From assembly GCA_021769035.1 (NCBI GenBank), contig JAETTP010000011.1:1-54181 (forward strand): a stretch of 54,181 bases of DNA, written 5' to 3'. Source of the DNA: Bacillota bacterium (GTDB taxonomy: Bacteria; Bacillota; Dehalobacteriia; UBA4068; UBA4997). Shown in pieces: positions 1-8,574 of this stretch. The notes below the pieces were generated by a model. The model made no database searches, was not told where the DNA came from, and saw only the letters and a list, made by a program, of their open reading frames with translations. A program made the translations under genes and the position numbers. Every line of letters begins with the position of its first letter. Within the stretch, counting starts at the first letter, position 1.

Positions 1-93
1 GCCCGCCTTCTCCGAACCTAACACCAATTCGTCTATTTGCTCCAAAAGCGTGTTCATCTCAAACAAATACGCTTCCAGCATATCGTTATCCAT
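1..93 (-). CDS. N-terminus of a CheA-like chemotaxis histidine kinase (partial)
   Basis: Thirty-one codons starting at 93 run off the left edge. A good Shine-Dalgarno (GGAAGGA) lies just upstream of the ATG. The peptide begins MDNDMLEAYLFEMNTLLEQI and is acidic and helical, with the E-x-N/T-x-x-L-L-E-Q-x-x-x-L-V-L pattern of the first helix of an Hpt (P1) domain of CheA. If so, the full protein would autophosphorylate on an Hpt histidine and signal to CheY. Only the first helix is visible and the catalytic domains are outside the window, so the family call rests on resemblance. Another Hpt-bearing protein is possible. Confidence 0.5.
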   Translation of the reverse strand, partial: MDNDMLEAYLFEMNTLLEQIDELVLGSEKAG

Positions 94-270
94 TTTTCCT
101 TCCGCCTTTCCTCATTGACCTTAACGGAATTTTGGCCGCGCCAAACAAAGCCAAAATTTCCTTACATATATTTATCGACAAGTTTAAGAAAAAAGTTAGC
201 GTCCGCGGCGTTTTTCCATAAATATTTTTTGAATTGGTAAAAAAAATTAGTAGAAAATTATTATCAAAGG
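94..270. other. Intergenic region with an inverted repeat, no gene
   Basis: This AT-rich divergent spacer separates the CheA-like gene from the SLH gene. An inverted repeat pairs 126-136 (GGAATTTTGGC) with 150-161 (GCCAAAATTTCC). It lies in the likely 5' leader of the left-hand gene and could fold there. A 67-codon open frame at 37-240 has no Shine-Dalgarno and overlaps the CheA start antisense, so I do not regard it as a gene. Confidence 0.4.
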
Positions 271-279
271 TGCTATAAT
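271..279 (+). promoter_or_regulatory. Extended -10 promoter of the SLH gene
   Basis: TGCTATAAT is a perfect extended -10 element. No good -35 is seen at 17 bp. Transcription would start near 286, giving a leader of about 55 nt with the Shine-Dalgarno AAAGGAGG at 323-330, ten bases before the ATG. Confidence 0.55.
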
Positions 280-340
280 ATAAAAGAATAGTTAAAAACA
301 GGTTGTAGTTGTTTTATATTATAAAGGAGGAAAATTTTTT

Positions 341-3300
341 ATGCAAAAATTCAGGCAGAAAATTGTGCTGGCCCTAACGCTTATGCTGACACTGAGCATT
401 GGCCTGCTGGCCCGCCCGGCCCTGGCCGTAGACGCCTGGCTTCAGCCCTCGGTGGACAAACTGATGAGCTGGGGCGTTTTGAGCGGCTACGCCGACGGCG
501 ACCTGCACATTAACGACCCCATCAGCCGCGCGGAATTTACGGCAATGGTGAACCGGGCCTACGGCTATGACGAAACCAGCCCCACGCCTTTCACCGACGT
601 TTCCGCCCGCTCCTGGTACGCGGAGGATATTGCGATTGGCTACGCCACCGGCTACTTTAAAGGAGCCTCGGACACTTTGGCGGAGCCGGAAAATTCCCTC
701 ACGCGCGAGCAGGCCATCACCGTGCTGGCCCGCAACCTGCGCCTGGAGGAGGCCGCCGGCGAGGTGACCAACTTCAGCGACGGCCGCAACTTTTCCAGCT
801 GGAGCCGCGGCTACATAAAAACAGCCGTCAACCGCGGCCTGGTGAACGGCTACGAAGACGGCTCTTTCCGCCCGGCGGCGGACATCACCCGCGGCGAGAT
901 GAGCAAGCTGCTCTCCGACGCTATCGGCACCCTGGTGGATGCTGAGGGCACCCACAGCCTGGGCAGCGTTTGGGGCAACGTCACCGTCACCAGCCCCCAC
1001 ACCACTTTGCGCAACACCACCGTCGGCGGTGATTTGTATCTCACCAGCGGCGTTGGCCTGGGCGACGTCACCCTGGAGAACGTGCGCGTGCTAGGCCGGA
1101 TTATTGTGGCCGGCGGCGGCGAGAGCGAGGGCGCCGACGCTAGTATCACCATGCGCAACGTGGACGCGCCGGAAATGATTATCGACACCCTGTCCGGCCA
1201 ATATGTTTCCGTCAGTGTGCAGAACGACAGCGAGATTGAAAAAACCACGGTACGCACCAACGCCTACCTGGAGGATAACACCCGCAACCGCGACGGCCTG
1301 GCTAACGTCTATCTGGACGGCGAGGAGGGCGCGCGCTTCACGGTGGCCGGCAATATGAAAAACGTGGTGAATATGACGCCCCGCTCCGCCCTCACCGTGG
1401 GCCGCGGCACCGTCGACAAGCTGACGATTGACGAAATGGCCACCGCCTCCACCCTCACCATAGACCGCGACGCAACTGTGGAAGAGTTGAACCTGGACTG
1501 CGGCATTGCCGTTTCCGGCAACGGCGATATTGGCACCCTGAACGTCAGCGCACCGGGCGCCTCCACCACTATGCTGCCGGACGACATCAATATCCGGCCC
1601 GGCATCACCGCCAACATTGCCGGCCAAGTGATGGACAGCGTGCTGGGCGAGGAATCCTCCACCGACCCGCGCCTGCTTTCCGGCTATCCGGAGCTGGACG
1701 ACATCGCCCCCACCTCCATCAACGCCATCTTTTCCGGCAACAAGCAGGGCACGGTCTACTGGGCCATCACCCCGGAGGTGAACGGCTATATTGACGACGC
1801 GGAAACCCTGATTAAGCCGCCCACCTGGGGGCCCACCATCACCCGCACCGGCAACACCCGGCTGACCGCCTCCGACACCGAGGCCAACACCCGGATTACC
1901 GGCCTGGTCTCCGACGGCTCCTATTACCTCTCCGCTGTGCTGGTAGACGCACGCGATCAGAAAAGCCCGATTAAGCGCGTGTTCTTCACCACGCCGGACA
2001 ACACCGTGCCCAACTTCACCAACAACTATCCCTATATGAGCTTGATTACCAACACCGACGCCCAAGTGACGGCCATGACCAACAAAAGCTGCTATCTCTA
2101 CTGGGCAGTTTTGCCCAGCGGCAGCGCCGCCCCCACGGCCAACGATTTCCTGGCCAACGCCATCACCGGCAACCTGGGCTACGGCAGCATTTATATGACC
2201 AAAAACGAGCCGGACACTTTCTACGTCAACGACGTGGAACTGGAAGAGCTGAAAACCTACGACCTTTACCTGTGGCTGACCGACGCAGACGCCGGCCTTA
2301 ATTCCACCGTGCGCCGCCTCAGCTTCACCACGGTTGACAAAACTCCGCCGGAGTGGGTGAACGACCTGCGCGTCAACCGCGAGCAGCCCACCGCTATCGG
2401 CTTTATCGGCGCGCTGAATGAAAACGGCACCGTCTACTGGGTTGTGGTGCCGCAGGGCACGCAGTATCCCAAGCCGCAGATGACCGGCGACGAGCCAGAC
2501 TCGGAAAATCCGCCGGAGGTGCAGGAGGTAGACCTGGCCAGCGAATACGCCAAAATGCAGATTACCTACGGCCTGAACGCCTTGCGTAGCGGCCGGGTTT
2601 CCGCCCGCGCCAACACCGATTTTAATATGAACGTTACTGGCCTGACGGTGCAGACTACCTACGATATTTATTATGTGGCGGTAGATTCCGCCGGCAACTA
2701 CGAGGAAACGGCGCATAAGATTACGGCCAACACGCAGGACACCATCGCCCCCACGGTGACGCAGGAATTCACCCGCTTTGCCAACGAGGATACCAGCCGG
2801 CCCTACGCCAACACCGACATCAAGCTGATTTTCAGCGAGAACGTGATGTATGCGGACACAAATATCAGCTTTATGGCCCTTTACGAGGCCGTGCAGAACG
2901 CCGTCACCCCGGAGGATAAGCAGGCCGCCAAAGACGATATGGCCGGCGTGCTCCGGGAAACCGTCTGGCTCTACAGCGCCTCCACCGGCAATCGCCTGCC
3001 CACTCGCGTAGACGAGCGCACCTCCAATAACGATAACAACGAGGATTGGGTTATCGACTACCGCAACGTGCAGATGGAGCTGGACGAGGGTCAGCTGATT
3101 GTGACATTTGCCACCACCAATGACGAAAACCAGGACAGCGCCCTGCATCTGGCCTCCGGCAACACCTACTACTTTGAATTGCACGACCTCACCGACGCTT
3201 CCACCAACCGCAACCGCATGGGGGTTACGGCCCTGCCGCGTTTCACCACCATTGCGGCCCAGGCTTGGCTGGAGCAGCTGAACATCACCAAATTGGAGAA

Positions 3301-5269
3301 TGTTCTTGACCCCACCACCAACGCGGACAAAGACGCCGACATCGCTTTTTCCATCACCCCGCTTTCCACCTCCACCGTGGAGGACACCGTGGACTGGGAT
3401 TTGTTGCTGTGGCTGAACACCTCCGCTGATTTTGAGCTCTACAGACGGGAGAAGGCCAACGCCAACGCCACCCCCAGCGAATGGGAGCAGGTGGGCGGCG
3501 AGGATTTCATCTTCTCCATCACCACCGACGGCCAATTTGAGGGCCGCAGTATGCACCGCTCCATCAACCCGACCGGCGATTTCCCCCAGCTGAACGAGGA
3601 TTTGCAGGAGGGCCACGTTTACGAGTACGCTTTGCACTTCACCCGCGTCGGCAACCAGCCCGACCGGCAGTCCTGGAGCCAGCGCGTAACCCTGTGGGCC
3701 TCCGTAATGGCCGGCAGCTCCGTCAGCCTGGGCAACCTGGCCGCCAACGTTTCCGCCAGCTACGAGGATATGGTGGCGGCGGAAGAGGTCAGCGATATTG
3801 GCACCCCGGCGCAGTTTAGGCCCTACAAGCAGTTTGACGACCAACGCGCGCCGCAGTTCACCAACGGCCGACCCACCTTTGAGCCTGGCGACACTTCCGC
3901 CTATATGAACCTGATGCTGGACCGCACAGGCACCGTTTACTACGTGGTGGCCCCGGCCGGGGTTATCAACACCCGCGATGAAAACGGCAACGAGGTGCAG
4001 CTGGCCAACGTGCCCACCGAGGGCGGCACCGGCAGCTTGCTTGTGGAGGAACCAAACTATCGCCAGATTGTTACGCCGACTGATTACAGCGGCAACAAAC
4101 GTATTAAATCCGGCAACGTCAGCGTGGGCTCCTCGGAGAACCCCATTCTGGTAACGGATTTGGAAGCGGACACTGATTACTACGTGTACTTTGTTATCAA
4201 AGGCGCTGGTCAGGTCTATTCCGAGGTGCAGCTTTACACATTCCGCACCAAAGAGGTTGTGCGGCCGGTTATCACCCTGGACTTGAACAACCCCATCGTG
4301 AATATCACGGCCGACCGGCAGGCAGATGTGGATTATCTGCTGATTAACTACGACGCGAATATGGTAAACCGTTTGCAACGGCCTTTCCACGAGCTGTTCA
4401 CCAGCTCCGAGGCGCAGGAGCTGAATATCCCCAGCGATTACCTGAAGGATAACTTCAGCGTTTTGCAGGCGATGTATACGGACGTTACCAGTAACAACCG
4501 CTCTATCGGCTCCGTGTTTGACCTCTACGCGCCGCAGACCTACAAAGACGACATGGCAAACTATATCCGGGCCACCAATCCGGACGGCAGCCGGATTATC
4601 GGCAAGGGCAACGCCAGCCTGAACCTGCGCACGGAATCCGTGGATTGCAGCCGCCAGTGGACGCTTTCCGGCGGCGCGCAGTATGCTTTCCTGGCGGTGG
4701 GCCGCAGCCCGCTTGGCTCCGGCGACGCTTTCCGGGCTATCTACCCGGTATCTCTGGTAGATTCCACCCCGCCAATGGTGCAAACCATCAGCCACACCCT
4801 GCAATTTGACGCGGGCTCCAACAACAGCACAGTTTCCGGCGAAATTACCATTCAGTTCACCGAACCGATTTATCGCCTGGACCGCAGCACCAACCCACCG
4901 ACCTTGCAGAACATCGACGCCGGCCCCCTGCTTGGCGCCAACAACCGCCTGCCTGACTTTGTAAGTATTCAAAGTTTGGTAAGCTCCCGCAACCCCTCCA
5001 CACCGGGACGTATTGATTTTGTCAGCTATCCTGATCAGATTAACCGCCCGGCCCAGGTGTTGCAAATTAAGCTCGACCACGCCCCCAGCGGCGCATTCAT
5101 CACCTGCTACAACCAGATTTGCGACGCTACCAGCAACGTCAACCAAACCTCGCTGAACGTCACAATGCGGATTGTTCGCACCGCAGTGGGCCAAGGCTAC
5201 ACCTACGATATTAGAGTGACTGTGCCAGCAGCCTGGAACGCCACCGGCAATCCCAATGCGGCCAGCTAA
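341..5269 (+). CDS. S-layer homology (SLH) domain surface protein, 1642 aa
   Basis: This secreted cell-surface protein has a signal peptide (residues 1-29, ending PALA) followed by three SLH repeats at about 30-200. The third contains ITRGEMSKLL. SLH triplets bind pyruvylated secondary cell-wall polymer and anchor S-layer proteins. Residues about 215-440 form a repetitive beta-helix-like block rich in short beta strands, such as DVTLENVRVLGRIIV, typical of SLH proteins in Negativicutes and Peptococcaceae. The rest is a chain of Ig/fibronectin-like beta modules, several with a recurring GTVYWxxxP or GTVYYVVAP strand. The gene stands alone between its own promoter and a terminator. The Shine-Dalgarno fixes the start. 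It could be the main S-layer protein or an adhesin. Confidence 0.88.
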   Translation: MQKFRQKIVLALTLMLTLSIGLLARPALAVDAWLQPSVDKLMSWGVLSGYADGDLHINDPISRAEFTAMVNRAYGYDETSPTPFTDVSARSWYAEDIAIGYATGYFKGASDTLAEPENSLTREQAITVLARNLRLEEAAGEVTNFSDGRNFSSWSRGYIKTAVNRGLVNGYEDGSFRPAADITRGEMSKLLSDAIGTLVDAEGTHSLGSVWGNVTVTSPHTTLRNTTVGGDLYLTSGVGLGDVTLENVRVLGRIIVAGGGESEGADASITMRNVDAPEMIIDTLSGQYVSVSVQNDSEIEKTTVRTNAYLEDNTRNRDGLANVYLDGEEGARFTVAGNMKNVVNMTPRSALTVGRGTVDKLTIDEMATASTLTIDRDATVEELNLDCGIAVSGNGDIGTLNVSAPGASTTMLPDDINIRPGITANIAGQVMDSVLGEESSTDPRLLSGYPELDDIAPTSINAIFSGNKQGTVYWAITPEVNGYIDDAETLIKPPTWGPTITRTGNTRLTASDTEANTRITGLVSDGSYYLSAVLVDARDQKSPIKRVFFTTPDNTVPNFTNNYPYMSLITNTDAQVTAMTNKSCYLYWAVLPSGSAAPTANDFLANAITGNLGYGSIYMTKNEPDTFYVNDVELEELKTYDLYLWLTDADAGLNSTVRRLSFTTVDKTPPEWVNDLRVNREQPTAIGFIGALNENGTVYWVVVPQGTQYPKPQMTGDEPDSENPPEVQEVDLASEYAKMQITYGLNALRSGRVSARANTDFNMNVTGLTVQTTYDIYYVAVDSAGNYEETAHKITANTQDTIAPTVTQEFTRFANEDTSRPYANTDIKLIFSENVMYADTNISFMALYEAVQNAVTPEDKQAAKDDMAGVLRETVWLYSASTGNRLPTRVDERTSNNDNNEDWVIDYRNVQMELDEGQLIVTFATTNDENQDSALHLASGNTYYFELHDLTDASTNRNRMGVTALPRFTTIAAQAWLEQLNITKLENVLDPTTNADKDADIAFSITPLSTSTVEDTVDWDLLLWLNTSADFELYRREKANANATPSEWEQVGGEDFIFSITTDGQFEGRSMHRSINPTGDFPQLNEDLQEGHVYEYALHFTRVGNQPDRQSWSQRVTLWASVMAGSSVSLGNLAANVSASYEDMVAAEEVSDIGTPAQFRPYKQFDDQRAPQFTNGRPTFEPGDTSAYMNLMLDRTGTVYYVVAPAGVINTRDENGNEVQLANVPTEGGTGSLLVEEPNYRQIVTPTDYSGNKRIKSGNVSVGSSENPILVTDLEADTDYYVYFVIKGAGQVYSEVQLYTFRTKEVVRPVITLDLNNPIVNITADRQADVDYLLINYDANMVNRLQRPFHELFTSSEAQELNIPSDYLKDNFSVLQAMYTDVTSNNRSIGSVFDLYAPQTYKDDMANYIRATNPDGSRIIGKGNASLNLRTESVDCSRQWTLSGGAQYAFLAVGRSPLGSGDAFRAIYPVSLVDSTPPMVQTISHTLQFDAGSNNSTVSGEITIQFTEPIYRLDRSTNPPTLQNIDAGPLLGANNRLPDFVSIQSLVSSRNPSTPGRIDFVSYPDQINRPAQVLQIKLDHAPSGAFITCYNQICDATSNVNQTSLNVTMRIVRTAVGQGYTYDIRVTVPAAWNATGNPNAAS

Positions 5270-5282
5270 AAGAAACGTAAAG

Positions 5283-5317
5283 CGCCAGCCTCAAAATTGG
5301 GGCTGGCGTTTTTGTTT
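5283..5317 (+). terminator. Rho-independent terminator of the SLH gene
   Basis: CGCCAGCC at 5283-5290 pairs perfectly with GGCTGGCG at 5301-5308, followed by TTTTTGTTTTTT. It begins 13 bases after the SLH stop codon. Confidence 0.85.
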
Positions 5318-5322
5318 TTTGC

Positions 5323-5351
5323 TTGACAAAACCGCTTCTATATATTAAAAT
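5323..5351 (+). promoter_or_regulatory. Promoter of the short convergent RNA, locus TA1
   Basis: TTGACA at 5323-5328, a 17-bp spacer and TAAAAT at 5346-5351. No protein-coding ORF follows before the terminator at 5415-5448, so the product should be a short RNA. Confidence 0.65.
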
Positions 5352-5357
5352 AAATAT

Positions 5358-5448
5358 AGGTGATGTCGGTAAATGGCCGGCCATTACGATATTTGTTTAT
5401 TAGTTTTTTGTACTAAAAACCGTCGCTCTGGCTCAGCGGCGGTTTTTT
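5358..5448 (+). ncRNA. Candidate antitoxin RNA of locus TA1
   Basis: A transcript of about 90 nt is predicted from the strong promoter at 5323-5351 to the hairpin at 5415-5448. It runs convergently into the 3' end of the small ORF at 5433-5507. It contains ATGGCCGGCCAT, a perfect 12-nt palindrome, and GTTTTTTG, which is complementary to CAAAAAAC just upstream of the small ORF's ribosome-binding site. Its first bases (TATAGGTGATG) also occur near the start of the opposing transcript. The role is inferred from par-like architecture. Confidence 0.5.
5415..5448. terminator. Shared bidirectional terminator, locus TA1
   Basis: AAAAACCGTCGCT at 5415-5427 pairs with AGCGGCGGTTTTT from 5435, with one G-U pair. 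A-tract and T-tract flank both sides, so it can stop both convergent transcripts. The last codons of the small ORF encode one arm. Confidence 0.7.
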
Positions 5449-5507
5449 CTTCGTTCAAACTCAATGGATATTGTAATAAATCCCAAATGTAAAGTTATCC
5501 GAATCAT
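5433..5507 (-). CDS. 24-aa peptide, candidate type I toxin (TA1)
   Basis: This short ORF starts at ATG 5507 behind a very strong Shine-Dalgarno (AAAGGGGGTGAGG) and encodes MIRITLHLGFITISIEFERR plus a basic tail. A strong promoter lies at 5572-5600. The ribosome-binding site can fold into CCCC-GAAA-GGGG, a tetraloop hairpin. The peptide has a beta-prone hydrophobic core with a basic C-terminus and resembles the 32-aa product at 36925-37023 (RI-S/T-F/L pattern, then F-x-x-I). Both share the leader string GAAAGGGGGTGAGGCT. Toxicity is inferred from gene organisation. No larger ORF explains these signals. Confidence 0.55.
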   Translation of the reverse strand: MIRITLHLGFITISIEFERRKNRR

Positions 5508-5571
5508 AGCCTCACCCCCTTTCGGGGTTTTTTGACCAGCCGCCTATCGTTTAGCATCACCTATAGATATT

Positions 5572-5600
5572 ATTTTACAGCATTTGGCAATATCTGTCAA
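5572..5600 (-). promoter_or_regulatory. Promoter of the TA1 small peptide
   Basis: On the minus strand TTGACA (5600-5595), 17 bp, TAAAAT (5577-5572). Start would be near 5565, giving a leader of about 58 nt. It faces away from the serpin promoter at 5624-5652. Confidence 0.65.
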
Positions 5601-5623
5601 TGCCCCTTAACCGCAAAATCTGC

Positions 5624-5652
5624 TTGCCAAACCGGTCGGAATAGTTTATACT
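5624..5652 (+). promoter_or_regulatory. Promoter of the serpin gene
   Basis: TTGCCA at 5624-5629, 17-bp spacer, TATACT at 5647-5652. The start of transcription would be about 27 bases before the ATG, and the ribosome-binding site AAGGAGG follows. Confidence 0.6.
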
Positions 5653-5685
5653 ATCTTTAGACCACTTCCAAGGAGGTTATTTAAT

Positions 5686-6942
5686 ATGAAAAAACTCATC
5701 AGCTTAATTTTAGCCCTCAGTCTGCCGGCCGCCATGTTGGCCGGCTGCACCGGCTCATATAAGAGCGAACCAATCAACGCCCAAAACCTGCTGGCCAATT
5801 ATCAACCAGCCAGCAACACAAATCCCTCCCTGGCAGAGTTCAGCGTTGAGCCGCAAGCTATCAGCGATTTTTCCGTGCGCTTGTTTCAGCACAGCCTGAG
5901 CCAAAACCCCGGTGAAAACACCCTGCTTTCTCCTATTTCCGTGCTGCTGGCCCTGAGTATGACGGCCAACGGCGCCGAGGCGGAAACGCTGACCCAAATG
6001 GAGGCCGTCTTTGGTCTGCCGCTGGTCCAGCTGAACGAATATTTGCGGGCCTATGTCAGCCAACTGCCCCAAGATGATAAGTATAAGCTGTACATCGCCA
6101 ATTCCATTTGGCTACGCAATGACCCCGCCCTGGCCGTGCGGCAGGAATTTTTGCGAACCAACACCAATTTTTATCAAGCCCAGATTTATCAGGCTCCCTT
6201 CAATCAGGATACGGTCGCAGACATCAACAACTGGGTGAAGCAGCACACCGACGGTATGATTGGACAGATTATCGAGGAAATTACGCCGGATAATATGCTG
6301 TATCTGATTAACGCCCTGACCTTTGAAGCTGAATGGGAAACTGCCTACGTTGAATATCAAATTCAGCCGGGCCTTTTCATCACCGAGGACGGTCAGGAAC
6401 AGCAGGCGGACTTTATGCACTCGAACGAGCCCCTATATCTGGAAAATGCAGACTGCCGCGGCTTCATTAAATATTACCAGGAGCAAAAATATGCCTTTGT
6501 AGCCCTGCTGCCCAACGAGGGCCTGACGGCAGCCGATTTAGCGGCCCGGCTGGACGGTGAAAAACTGCATAACCTGCTGGCAAACGCCCAGCAAACCACT
6601 GTTTACGCCGCCCTGCCTAAATTCAGTGCCGAATACAGCTGCGATATGATTGATTTGTTGCGAGAAATGGGCATTACGGACGCTTTCGACCCTATGCTGG
6701 CTGATTTCAGCGGCATTGCCGACTTGCCGCTTTATATCAGTCAGGTTCTGCACAAAACCTACATTGCGGTAACCGAGCAAGGCACCAAAGCAGGTGCGGC
6801 CACAGTGGCACACCTGAAATGTGGGGCTTCGCCAGATGAACCTATAAAGTTAACTTTAGACCGACCCTTTATCTACTTGCTCATCGACTGCCAAACCCAA
6901 CAGCCGCTGTTTATCGGCACGGTTATGACGCTGGCCGAGTAA
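5686..6942 (+). CDS. Serpin family lipoprotein (serine protease inhibitor)
   Basis: A 418-aa protein with a lipoprotein signal (lipobox LAGC, Cys about residue 20) followed by a complete serpin fold. Visible landmarks are NTLLSPISVLLALSMTANGA in the N-terminal helix region, the NAL-F strand motif, and near the C-terminus the reactive-centre hinge EQGTKAGAATVA followed by DRPFIYLLID. The hinge follows the inhibitory pattern (E at P17, T at P14, small residues at P12-P9), so it is probably a working suicide inhibitor of a secreted or host protease. The scissile bond should lie within KCGASP. It is monocistronic, with its own promoter and terminator, and as a lipoprotein would sit outside the membrane. 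Confidence 0.9.
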   Translation: MKKLISLILALSLPAAMLAGCTGSYKSEPINAQNLLANYQPASNTNPSLAEFSVEPQAISDFSVRLFQHSLSQNPGENTLLSPISVLLALSMTANGAEAETLTQMEAVFGLPLVQLNEYLRAYVSQLPQDDKYKLYIANSIWLRNDPALAVRQEFLRTNTNFYQAQIYQAPFNQDTVADINNWVKQHTDGMIGQIIEEITPDNMLYLINALTFEAEWETAYVEYQIQPGLFITEDGQEQQADFMHSNEPLYLENADCRGFIKYYQEQKYAFVALLPNEGLTAADLAARLDGEKLHNLLANAQQTTVYAALPKFSAEYSCDMIDLLREMGITDAFDPMLADFSGIADLPLYISQVLHKTYIAVTEQGTKAGAATVAHLKCGASPDEPIKLTLDRPFIYLLIDCQTQQPLFIGTVMTLAE

Positions 6943-6973
6943 GCAAACATCTCATCTCAACTAAAATCTAAGC

Positions 6974-7010
6974 AAAAGGATAGATGAAAAACCAAGCGTC
7001 TATCCTTTTT
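6974..7010 (+). terminator. Rho-independent terminator of the serpin gene
   Basis: AAAAGGATAGA at 6974-6984 pairs with TCTATCCTTTT at 6999-7009, followed by T residues. Confidence 0.8.
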
Positions 7011-7044
7011 GTGTGAACATTTTGCATTTTTCAGCCATTAACCC

Positions 7045-7073
7045 TTGCATATTGCCGCCTGACAATATATAAT
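7045..7073 (+). promoter_or_regulatory. Promoter of the FliK-like/FlhB-like/PilZ operon
   Basis: TTGCAT at 7045-7050, 17-bp spacer, perfect TATAAT at 7068-7073, about 60 bases upstream of the first ATG of the operon. Confidence 0.6.
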
Positions 7074-7134
7074 TATATATTAAGAACGTATCTCAATTTA
7101 CTAATATTTTGATTTGAAAGAGAGTGTGTCAGCA

Positions 7135-8574
7135 ATGGCAAACTTGATGGGCGTAACCAACCCCGTACCGGGGCAAGATACCTCGAACATTAACCGCCAG
7201 CTGCCAAACAGCCCAGGCGCCAACACTAACATTCAAAACGCACCCAACCTGGACCGCGTAAACCGGCCGGACAACCGCACCGAGCAGCAAACCTCCGGCG
7301 ATTCCACCGGCCCCGGCAAGGCCCTGCGCTACGATAGCAACTTCCAGGCTTTTATGCAAAAGTTGCGCGGCACGCCGGATTTAAGCCGCACCCTGGCCCA
7401 GATGATGCTGGAATACAAATCCGTGGTGGCCTCCGGTATGCAGCAGGGGATTGCCGGCGAAATGAGCCAGCTACTGAAGATGCTGCCGCTAGACGAAAAA
7501 CAGCTGGCCCAGTTCCTAAAGCAACAGCTCAGCGATGGCCAACGCTTCACCGGCCCGCTCTTCTCGCTGCTACGCGAGGCCTATTCTCAAAGCCAATCGG
7601 ACACTATCAAAGGCGATATACTGCAATTTTTGAAGCGCTACAGCGATTTCACCTCCTCCCGCCACATTGAGGGCAACCTGCTGCGCACCCTGACCAACAT
7701 CAGCCGCCAAATCCCGGCCAGCTACAGCAATCAGTTGATGGGGCTGACCCAACAGCTGGGCGAGCAATTTGCCGCAGGCGACCGCGCCGGCGCCCTGAAA
7801 CTGCTGCAAGGCAAAATACTAAGCTTTTTAGCCAATTACACCGAATTAACGCACGATATGGGCGCCTCCCGCAGCTTAATCTCCCAACTGGCTCTGGATA
7901 TTTCCCGTTATGAAAACGGCTCCAAGGAGGGGCTGCTGCAATCATTCAATCAGCTGACCGGGCACAACGCCCTAAAGCAACGCCTGGGCACCTTAACGCC
8001 GGAAACCCTGCTTAACTTCATCAAAAACAGTGATTTTATGCAGGCGGCCAAGCAGAACGAATTTGCCAACCAGCTGTCCCAAACCGCTGCCAAAGCCCTG
8101 CGCGGCGAGGGCGGCCCGGAAGCCCAAGAGGGCTTTAAGGAGATTGTGCGGGCCTTGCTGATTAATGAAAGCGTCTATATGCCGCTGCAACACCTGCTGC
8201 TTCCGGCGGAGTGGCAGGGTAAAATGATGTTCTCCGAGCTTTGGGTGGACCCGGACGCGGAGGATAATCTGCACAAGGGCGGTGGCCAACGCGACAACAC
8301 TTTCCGCGTGCTTTTCAAGCTGGACGTGCAAGGGCTGGGCTTTTTCGACATCGTGCTGGCCAGCCGCGGCGAAGAGGTGGAGCTTTTGGTTTCCTGCCCG
8401 GAGCAAGCGGCCGCCTTTTCCAAAATAATCCAAACTGAAATGAGCCGTATCTTAACGGAAAACGGCCTGCGTCCGCAGGAGGTTCAGGTGGTGCAAATGC
8501 AGCAACCGCTGACCCTTTCCGCCGTGTTCCCCAAAATTGTGGAAGGAGAGAACAGTCTGAATGTCCAGATATAA
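7135..8574 (+). CDS. FliK-like (YlqG-type) protein
   Basis: A 479-aa soluble protein. The N-terminal 75 residues are low-complexity Asn/Pro/Thr-rich, the middle (about 80-330) is helical, and the C-terminal 90 residues have the beta-rich pattern of a flagellar hook-length control (FliK) C-terminal domain, for example LFKLDVQGLGFFDIVLASRG. The next gene is an FlhB C-terminal homologue. FliK and the FlhB cytoplasmic domain are known partners, and the pair matches the Bacillus ylqG-ylqH arrangement. The ATG at 7135 is chosen over an upstream TTG at 7114 because GAAAGAGAG sits ten bases before it. The exact role is not known; export-substrate control is an inference. Confidence 0.6.
   Translation: MANLMGVTNPVPGQDTSNINRQLPNSPGANTNIQNAPNLDRVNRPDNRTEQQTSGDSTGPGKALRYDSNFQAFMQKLRGTPDLSRTLAQMMLEYKSVVASGMQQGIAGEMSQLLKMLPLDEKQLAQFLKQQLSDGQRFTGPLFSLLREAYSQSQSDTIKGDILQFLKRYSDFTSSRHIEGNLLRTLTNISRQIPASYSNQLMGLTQQLGEQFAAGDRAGALKLLQGKILSFLANYTELTHDMGASRSLISQLALDISRYENGSKEGLLQSFNQLTGHNALKQRLGTLTPETLLNFIKNSDFMQAAKQNEFANQLSQTAAKALRGEGGPEAQEGFKEIVRALLINESVYMPLQHLLLPAEWQGKMMFSELWVDPDAEDNLHKGGGQRDNTFRVLFKLDVQGLGFFDIVLASRGEEVELLVSCPEQAAAFSKIIQTEMSRILTENGLRPQEVQVVQMQQPLTLSAVFPKIVEGENSLNVQI

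Noticed and set aside
37-240. 67-codon plus-strand frame at the left edge
   Set aside because: No ribosome-binding site, overlaps the CheA-like start antisense and an inverted repeat, and ends just before the SLH promoter.
374-1000. Long minus-strand open frames opposite the SLH gene, also 1091-5194
   Set aside because: They are shadows of codon bias in the GC-rich plus-strand gene, with Ala/Gly/Val-rich nonsense composition and no ribosome-binding sites.
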